From a virus, in IMG/VR virus record IMGVR_UViG_3300030060_003110, positions 20,813 through 42,881 of that record: a stretch of 22,069 nucleotides of DNA, one strand, 5' to 3'. This document shows positions 8,165 to 13,132 of this stretch, piece by piece (position 1 is the first letter of the stretch; each line of letters starts with the position of its first letter). The notes under the pieces were generated by a model. That model was not told the DNA's origin, ran no database searches, and saw nothing but the letters and a program-made list of their open reading frames with translations. A program made the translations under genes and the position numbers.

Positions 8165-8833
8165 TCAGTAATCCTTTATCATTGTGGTAATTCCTCTATA
8201 AACCATTTCGGGGTCAGATTTTGCAGATACAATATATTTGAAACATGGTATTCCTTTATCGTTTAACTTTCTCATACCGTATTTGAATGGTTCAAAAATC
8301 TCATGTTTATCTATTTCTTGGCCTTCTGCTAATGGATATTTTTTACCCCAAATATCATATTTATTTGCCCAAATACCTACTGCCATTGGATAATCAGATT
8401 CTCTTTTCTTTTTTCCATTTGACCATCTTTTTGAAATTATTGAATCAACTAAAAATTTCCATGCTAATTGGTGGTCTAAATTAATTTCATTATCTAAATG
8501 TCGGTGGTCAATCATAAAAACAACGTATTTTACTCTTCGGTTTTGCATATCTTTTTCCCATTCTTTCCAGTAAATTGCTTCTCCACCAATATCTGCACTT
8601 CTTACTGTATGGGAATTACCATCTATTTTAACATTTTTTCTCGTTGCTCTATGTCGCCCAACAGTTCTATCGTTAATTTGCGGAACTTCTCCTCTTGTTC
8701 TTAATTGATGACTTAATGTTGTTTTACCAACCATTGTTGCTCCATAGACTCCAAAATTAATAGCGTGAACTTTTTTGTAAAATCCTATAATTGCTTCACC
8801 GACAAGAATAGCAAATCCTGTCATTAATGACAT
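8165..8833 (-). CDS. Membrane-linked Arf-like small GTPase
   Basis: All core GTPase motifs are visible, numbered from the ATG at 8833. The P-loop is GATMVGKT (31-38). A switch-I Thr candidate is T57 in DRTVGRH. The Walker B/switch II is ADIGGE (80-85), the Arf/Sar/G-alpha form of DxxG, with Glu where Arf has catalytic Gln. G4 is ANKYD (156-160) and G5 is SAK (203-205). Residues 2-20 (SLMTGFAILVGEAIIGFYK) form a hydrophobic or amphipathic helix before the first strand, as in Arf proteins or the anchored SR-beta. The frame reaches a GTG at 8845, but the ATG at 8833 follows GGTGGGGG and overlaps the previous stop as TAATG. Such a switch inside capsid genes is unusual. A role in membrane attachment, remodelling or assembly is inference. 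Confidence 0.8.
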   Translation of the reverse strand: MSLMTGFAILVGEAIIGFYKKVHAINFGVYGATMVGKTTLSHQLRTRGEVPQINDRTVGRHRATRKNVKIDGNSHTVRSADIGGEAIYWKEWEKDMQNRRVKYVVFMIDHRHLDNEINLDHQLAWKFLVDSIISKRWSNGKKKRESDYPMAVGIWANKYDIWGKKYPLAEGQEIDKHEIFEPFKYGMRKLNDKGIPCFKYIVSAKSDPEMVYRGITTMIKDY

Positions 8834-9051
8834 TAATGCCCCCACCCATTGAGAAGGTTATCAAATAACCAACCCATAATATTAATATCAAAAACACCTA
8901 AAATATTTCCGATTAGAAAACCTGAAAGACAGATACAAGAACCCCAAAAAAGCATTCGCATCTTCAAAAAGAAAATGTCTGCTGAATGCGCTCTTTGTTG
9001 ATTATAAGCATAATCTGAATCAGAAAAGCCCATTATGTCGCCAAAGACCAT
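8833..9051 (-). CDS. 72-aa single-span membrane protein
   Basis: The N terminus is polar (MVFGDIMGFSDSDYAYNQQ) and is followed by a positive stretch and a hydrophobic span at about residues 33-54 (MLFWGSCICLSGFLIGNILG). The tail, DINIMGWLFDNLLNGWGH, is partly amphipathic and Trp-bearing. The ATG at 9051 has GGCGGTGAAAG upstream. The stop overlaps the GTPase ATG (TAATG), so production of the two is coupled one to one. It could be a membrane partner of the GTPase, a holin-like protein or an integral virion protein. No family is recognised. Confidence 0.6.
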   Translation of the reverse strand: MVFGDIMGFSDSDYAYNQQRAHSADIFFLKMRMLFWGSCICLSGFLIGNILGVFDINIMGWLFDNLLNGWGH

Positions 9052-9062
9052 TCTTTCACCGC

Positions 9063-9446
9063 CTATTGTAGTGCGGCTAAGAACTCATTACCAACGCTAT
9101 TCTCTTCTTCTTGTTGAACAGGTTGATAAAAGGAAGTGTTGTATTGTTTTGCACTTTCACGCATCTTTTGTCGTTGTTGTTCATCTCTAGCCTTTCTTTC
9201 CCAGTATGCCGCAATTTTACGGTCTAAGAGCCAAAGTTCAATTCTATCATTGAGTGATAAATCAAAGATTGCTTTCATAACCATAATTGCACCAATTGTT
9301 CCTAAACCAAATAAAACAGAATGGGCTAATGGGCCATATGGGAAATTCATTCCAAATGCCGCATATGCCCAAACATTTGTTCCGCTTAATGCACCGACAA
9401 ATAGAATTGTCATAATTAGACGAGTATCTTGACTTAATGCTGCCAT
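9063..9446 (-). CDS. 127-aa protein with two membrane spans and a charged tail
   Basis: Two hydrophobic segments, about residues 10-32 (LIMTILFVGALSGTNVWAY) and 40-64 (AHSVLFGLGTIGAIMVMKA), form a hairpin. They are followed by a long charged helix (RKIAAYWERKARDEQQRQKM) and a polar tail. The topology, with two spans and a charged C terminus, is compatible with a holin, a membrane anchor or a scaffold for the GTPase. The ATG at 9446 follows GAGGTGTTTAA, which contains the stop of the preceding gene. It is the first of three consecutive genes encoding membrane-associated products. The function is not recognisable from sequence. Confidence 0.6.
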   Translation of the reverse strand: MAALSQDTRLIMTILFVGALSGTNVWAYAAFGMNFPYGPLAHSVLFGLGTIGAIMVMKAIFDLSLNDRIELWLLDRKIAAYWERKARDEQQRQKMRESAKQYNTSFYQPVQQEEENSVGNEFLAALQ

Positions 9447-9455
9447 TTAAACACC

Positions 9456-9776
9456 TCAAGCAAATTCGACTGAAACTGCTGCGCCTGTTCCTGCACCAGT
9501 AGATATTTCTAAGTATAGTCCATTAGAAGCAATTACACCATGCATATCAAATTCAAATGTTGAACTGTTATAAAGTGTTGGGTCGGCTGGATTAGGGGCT
9601 TGAAGGATTATTCTTGCTAATTCTTTACCACTTGCGGCACTATCATTATCAAATACCTTAACAGTAGTTACTCCTGTTGTTCCAGTATATTGAGCATGAA
9701 TGCTAATTAATTTACATCGTTCACTAGAAACTACTGCACTTGACGTTAATACTCCACTACTTCTGCAACTTGGCAT
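9456..9776 (-). CDS. Small beta-sandwich virion protein (decoration-like)
   Basis: The 106-aa protein is beta-rich, with the pattern ISIHAQYTGTTGVTTVKVFD and a closing GLYLEISTGAGTGAAVSVEF. This pattern is common in small surface proteins of marine tailed viruses, where a two-sheet fold decorates the head or a fibre. Cys4 and Cys21 lie near the N terminus. The gene is third after the capsid gene. The ATG at 9776 follows GAGTGAT. The stop is embedded in the ribosome binding site of the next gene (TGAGGTG). Confidence 0.55.
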   Translation of the reverse strand: MPSCRSSGVLTSSAVVSSERCKLISIHAQYTGTTGVTTVKVFDNDSAASGKELARIILQAPNPADPTLYNSSTFEFDMHGVIASNGLYLEISTGAGTGAAVSVEFA

Positions 9777-9837
9777 GATTCATCACTCTCGCTCAAACTG
9801 TCTATGAGGCATCACCCTCTTAACCCTATCGCTAAGA

Positions 9838-10158
9838 TTATTCAGTCAAAGACGACTTTTTGCTCTTAGCAGGGGCTTTCTTGGTTTTAGGCTTAGCGGG
9901 AAGAAGATATGCACACAGTTTATCGTGTGTATCTAAATCCCTGCCTAAAGCCTTCCCTAATCGAGTTAAGATAGATGGGTCAATTTGCTTCAATTCTTTT
10001 CTCTCACTTTCAGCAAAAGAAATATCAAGGCAATTATCACCTAAATACCGTAAAGCGTCTTGAACAGGAACATCTAAAGAAATATTCCTCGCCAATAACT
10101 CTCCATTGACAAAGAGCGTTTTTGCTCTTGAACCTTTGGTTAGTTTAATTGTTGCCAA
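9838..10158 (-). CDS. 106-aa protein with Lys-rich tail, unknown
   Basis: It starts with TTG at 10158, supported by TGAGGTGTTTTAA just upstream, with no ATG near the N terminus. The N-terminal part is a small beta region (IKLTKGSRAKTLFVNGELL). The middle is helical (DPSILTRLGKALGRDLDTHD) and the last ~18 residues are Lys/Ala/Pro-rich (KPKTKKAPAKSKKSSLTE). The tail could bind DNA inside the head or the negatively charged capsid interior. It is co-transcribed with the capsid and decoration genes, so a virion or assembly role is likely, but no family is recognised. Confidence 0.5.
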   Translation of the reverse strand: MATIKLTKGSRAKTLFVNGELLARNISLDVPVQDALRYLGDNCLDISFAESERKELKQIDPSILTRLGKALGRDLDTHDKLCAYLLPAKPKTKKAPAKSKKSSLTE

Positions 10159-10168
10159 TTAAAACACC

Positions 10169-10504
10169 TCAAAGGAGGCCAAAGACTCTTACACGAACCA
10201 TTCCTTCATCAGCAGTTCCGCTTTGTTGAGCAGAACCAGTAGAAAGAATGATTTTAACGCTAGAAACCGATTCATAAGCACCTGCGGTTGAAATCACAGG
10301 TCTTGCTGAATGTCCGATTTCTTCAACGCCAGTAATCATAACTTGGGTAATTTGACTTAATCCCACTTCAGTAGCAGTTAAGGTAATACCACCAGCAACA
10401 TAATTAGTGATGTTAATGATTGCATCAACCATATATTCATCGCCATTTGCTCTTGGTTTGGTAAAACCTTTATGGTCTGCCAATAATGTAACTGTATGTG
10501 CCAA
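10169..10504 (-). CDS. Capsid-associated decoration or cement protein candidate
   Basis: This 111-aa beta-rich protein lies directly after the major capsid gene, the usual place for a cement or decoration protein. The strands VDAIINITNYVAGGITLTA and SSVKIILSTGS, with an MVRVRVFGLL ending, suggest a compact beta fold. Translation starts at TTG (10504), shown by GAGGTGATTTAG immediately upstream; the next in-frame ATG would delete 24 residues. The stop codon of the capsid gene lies inside this ribosome binding site. A minor structural role is inferred mainly from position and size. Confidence 0.55.
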   Translation of the reverse strand: MAHTVTLLADHKGFTKPRANGDEYMVDAIINITNYVAGGITLTATEVGLSQITQVMITGVEEIGHSARPVISTAGAYESVSSVKIILSTGSAQQSGTADEGMVRVRVFGLL

Positions 10505-10514
10505 CTAAATCACC

Positions 10515-11867
10515 TCAAAGAAGATTGGTAATCTTTCCTTGACCCTTAAAGTAAGAACAACCAGTTTCACCCATTGTTCGATAAAGAGCCTTGTTTCCGA
10601 GATTACCAACACCAAATGGGTTTCCGTTGCTGATACCATCTTCAAAGTATTGAGTCGGCTTCATAACAGATAGCCACAAATGGTCAGTATCAAGGAAAAG
10701 CATATCGCTGATTTGACTTGAGTTATTACCAGTTGAAGGCATAGCGGCAACAGGAATCAAAGGAATGTCGTAATAGGTAGAAACACGGAATCCGACTTCT
10801 GCACCCTTAACACCACGAACACCGTTCACAGTAGGAACAATCTCTTTTCTATCCATGAATCGCTCTTGAGCCTGTAATAAGTCAGAAAGCGTTTGAAGCG
10901 TATCATATCCAGTAAGAATAACCTTTGGAGAACCACCTGCAACACGGAGTCTGCGAACCATATCGTTAATAACAGTAAGCGTCAATTGTCGTGCTTCTGC
11001 TGAAAGGTAGCCATCACCGAAAGAAACTTCTGCATCCAAATACTCGTTGCCTGATGCACTTCGGAGTTTTCCGTAAAGAGTGTCAATTTGTTGGTCAGAA
11101 GCAGAATCAACAAGGTTTCCACCAGAATTGTCAGCCAATTCAGTAATTTCTGCGGAGTTACTTACAATCTTGTAAAGAGAAGTATATCCTCTATCAATAG
11201 CATTTGCTGTGTTATATGCCGTAGTCGGAGAATAGTTCTCTAATGGCATAACAAGCATTGAATTTTGAACTTCTGCGTGATGCTTGCCCATATCTTCTCT
11301 TAATTGAGCACGAATATCACCAATACCATCATCAATTTGAGCCATTTCCATAGCCAATTCGCTGAATGCGAATTGATGAGCAATAATCTTTGGACTGGTG
11401 AATAGTGTGTCGTATTCAGGAGCAATTGATTGAAGTCCGTCTGCATCCGAATCTAATGAGGCATTTTCAGGAACACCACCAATTCGGTCTGCTCTCAAAG
11501 CATCAGCACCATAAAGTGCAGTATTGAGAGTAGTGTTTGAAGCGGCAGAAATGTCCAAAAAGTTTCCTGCTCCACCAGCAGGTCGCTTCTTGAGGATTCT
11601 CCAACCACTTGAAGAATAAGGACGCTTTGCGATAACAGATAATGCGTTGCATTCTCGGTTTAGCATAGACCAAACCTTTTGACCGTAAATCTTATTGTAA
11701 AGATTTGCGTTAATTCCTGATGGGTCGCTTAATGCTCCATCGTGAGCGACATGAATGCCACTTACTGTTCCTGCGGCCTTTAGCAATTGATTGCTAATAT
11801 GCCCAGTAGCGTTTGTTCCATATGTTTGTGCTTCTAAATCTGCAATTGTGTTAATATATCCAACCAT
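10515..11867 (-). CDS. Major capsid protein, HK97 fold
   Basis: This 450-aa protein follows the protease-scaffold gene. Features that fit the HK97 shell fold are an N-terminal arm region, a long helix (LTVINDMVRRLRVAGGSPKV) before a conserved KVILTGYDTLQTL strand-turn, and a P-domain-like end. The end contains LFLDTDHLWLSVMKPTQYFE and a Cys/Gly-rich terminus. It lacks a long N-terminal delta domain, in keeping with a separate scaffold. It would form the icosahedral head by hexamers and pentamers after scaffold removal. The ATG at 11867 has GAGGTGATTTAAC, the strongest signal type in the window, matching the high expression expected. The family is assigned from order, size and patterns. Confidence 0.85.
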   Translation of the reverse strand: MVGYINTIADLEAQTYGTNATGHISNQLLKAAGTVSGIHVAHDGALSDPSGINANLYNKIYGQKVWSMLNRECNALSVIAKRPYSSSGWRILKKRPAGGAGNFLDISAASNTTLNTALYGADALRADRIGGVPENASLDSDADGLQSIAPEYDTLFTSPKIIAHQFAFSELAMEMAQIDDGIGDIRAQLREDMGKHHAEVQNSMLVMPLENYSPTTAYNTANAIDRGYTSLYKIVSNSAEITELADNSGGNLVDSASDQQIDTLYGKLRSASGNEYLDAEVSFGDGYLSAEARQLTLTVINDMVRRLRVAGGSPKVILTGYDTLQTLSDLLQAQERFMDRKEIVPTVNGVRGVKGAEVGFRVSTYYDIPLIPVAAMPSTGNNSSQISDMLFLDTDHLWLSVMKPTQYFEDGISNGNPFGVGNLGNKALYRTMGETGCSYFKGQGKITNLL

Positions 11868-11878
11868 GTTAAATCACC

Positions 11879-12550
11879 TCAAAGGTTTCCTCCAACCATC
11901 TTATGAATGTCAGCCCAATCCATTTCGGCTAATTCATCCATTGTAGGGAGATTGATAGTGGCTTCTTCTTGAGCCTTTAGAATTGTTTCCTTCTCAGCCG
12001 TCAAAGACTTTCGGAGGGAAGCAAATTCATTCTTAAGAGAAGCAATTTCGCTTTGTGCATCATATTGAGCCTTAGCGAGAACACTCTCTCTTGAAGAGGT
12101 TTCAGCCTTGAACCTGTGTTCAAACTGCTTTTGAAGGTTATCGTAAGCCAACTTTTCAAGTTGTTCTTGACGGAAAGCCTCGTAAGCCTTCTCAATGTTT
12201 CCAACAGACAAATCAAGAGTTTCTAACTCATTGTTGTCGAATGCCTTAACAACTGGTAAATCAGATGCTCTCGGCTTTCCGTTGTCAATAACGATTCTAT
12301 CAGCAGGTTCGCCAATTTCGACACCTGCTCCATCAACGGTAGAAACGTAGGCTTTGGCTTCATCATCCATGTATTCACCCATGCCTTTTTCATCCATCAT
12401 CTTTTCATCGTCCATGTTTTCTTCATCGTCCATAGCCATGCCCTTTTCTTCATCCTTCATGTCCATGCTTTCTTCTTCTTCTTTTCTTAGCATATTGACT
12501 TCTTCCATAAGAGCGTCAAGTTCTGCCAATGCTTTTTCTATTTTGGTCAT
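11879..12550 (-). CDS. Internal in-frame start producing separate scaffold protein
   Basis: Inside the protease gene, AGGTGA lies five bases before an in-frame ATG (codon 185, 12550-12548), exactly at the junction between the protease domain and the scaffold helix. The product (MTKIEKALAELDALMEE and onward) would be a free scaffold of 223 residues. Lambda and related phages use the same design, with the scaffold (Nu3) translated from within the protease gene (C) so that scaffold greatly outnumbers protease. The spacing and strength equal those of the best starts in this window. Confidence 0.6.
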   Translation of the reverse strand: MTKIEKALAELDALMEEVNMLRKEEEESMDMKDEEKGMAMDDEENMDDEKMMDEKGMGEYMDDEAKAYVSTVDGAGVEIGEPADRIVIDNGKPRASDLPVVKAFDNNELETLDLSVGNIEKAYEAFRQEQLEKLAYDNLQKQFEHRFKAETSSRESVLAKAQYDAQSEIASLKNEFASLRKSLTAEKETILKAQEEATINLPTMDELAEMDWADIHKMVGGNL

Positions 12551-13102
12551 TTTGTTCACCTTTTTTGTTTTTTCTTGCTTTAAAATATCAAATCTTGCTT
12601 CTGGATTAATTCCTTTTTCACAAATTGTTACTTCATGTAATTCTAATTTACTTATTTCATTGTATTGTCCTAATTCTTGGTGGGTTTTCTTTACTTTTTC
12701 TAAAGCCTGTCCTCCAATACTAAAACTCCTCAATGAACCTTTTCTAATGCCTCTATTAATTTCTTTGGCTTTTTCTATATCGTCTCTTAATTTAATAACT
12801 ACGAAGAATCCTACATCATCAACTTCTGTTTTAAACAATCTCCCTGATTTATCTCGGTATGATTCTACTACTTCTCCGACTTGAACATTAGAATGATTAG
12901 TCATTACATTTCTAAATTTGGGGTTCTCCATATATTTGTTTACCGCTTCTTTGAGGGCTTTGAGTGTGATTAAATCATTTTGCTTATCAACGATTTCAAT
13001 GCTTGCATATCCTCCAATCATTAAATCGTCTTGGCTCTTGAGAATCCTGAAATCCGAAGTGTTGTTTCGCATCACCGCAGAAGTCATTCTTCTCAATCCC
13101 AA
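11879..13102 (-). CDS. Prohead protease fused to scaffold (XkdF-like)
   Basis: Residues 28-170 form a herpes-type (S78-like) prohead protease. The start is GGYASIEIVDKQNDLI, the His motif is VMTNHSNVQVGEV (H70), the Ser motif is SLRSFSIGG (S128 the likely nucleophile) and the third residue region is LELHEVTI (H156/E157). Residues 185-407 are scaffold-like. They comprise a helix, a Met/Asp/Glu-rich linker (about 213-247), a long coiled coil (303-380) and the C-terminal tag MDWADIHKMVGGNL. The protease would remove scaffold during head maturation. The TTG at 13102 opens the frame, but the ATG at 13087 (MTSAV) is a good alternative. A TATA box lies 16-23 bases upstream of 13102. Confidence 0.85.
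   Translation of the reverse strand: MGLRRMTSAVMRNNTSDFRILKSQDDLMIGGYASIEIVDKQNDLITLKALKEAVNKYMENPKFRNVMTNHSNVQVGEVVESYRDKSGRLFKTEVDDVGFFVVIKLRDDIEKAKEINRGIRKGSLRSFSIGGQALEKVKKTHQELGQYNEISKLELHEVTICEKGINPEARFDILKQEKTKKVNKMTKIEKALAELDALMEEVNMLRKEEEESMDMKDEEKGMAMDDEENMDDEKMMDEKGMGEYMDDEAKAYVSTVDGAGVEIGEPADRIVIDNGKPRASDLPVVKAFDNNELETLDLSVGNIEKAYEAFRQEQLEKLAYDNLQKQFEHRFKAETSSRESVLAKAQYDAQSEIASLKNEFASLRKSLTAEKETILKAQEEATINLPTMDELAEMDWADIHKMVGGNL
12556..12561 (-). promoter_or_regulatory. Internal ribosome binding site for the scaffold
   Basis: The sequence AGGTGA precedes ACAAA and ATG within the protease reading frame. It is complementary to the CACCT of the 16S rRNA 3' end. The surrounding codons are Lys/Val/Asn-rich linker, so the motif is not forced by a conserved domain. 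Similar strings do occur by chance elsewhere in Glu-Gly-Glu coding stretches, but seldom with a well-spaced in-frame ATG. Confidence 0.55.
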
Positions 13103-13117
13103 CTAACCATCAACGAG

Positions 13118-13125
13118 TATATAAA
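13118..13125 (-). promoter_or_regulatory. Archaeal-type TATA box ahead of the capsid genes
   Basis: The minus strand reads TTTATATA in the 30-base gap between the ligase stop (13133) and the protease start. A start site about 26 bases downstream of the box centre falls near 13093-13099, a few bases before the ATG at 13087. The mRNA would therefore be nearly leaderless, consistent with the weak ribosome binding site there. No clear purine-rich BRE precedes the box. It is the only good TATA box seen in the gaps of this window. Confidence 0.5.
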
Positions 13126-13132
13126 GAACAAC

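Noticed and set aside
9063-9446. Calling the two-span membrane protein a holin
   Set aside because: Two spans and a charged tail fit many membrane proteins, no lysis enzyme lies nearby, and archaeal virus lysis genes are poorly defined.
9783-9812. Nine-codon ORF (MPHRQFERE) in the 60-base gap before the decoration-like gene
   Set aside because: The GGTG signal is too close to the ATG, and the length gives no statistical support; the gap may only hold the upstream region of the next gene.
12354-12884. Long plus-strand frame of 176 codons rich in Ser and Phe
   Set aside because: It is antisense to the scaffold half of the protease gene; the Ser richness mirrors the Asp/Glu/Met codons on the real strand, and there is no ribosome binding site or recognisable domain.
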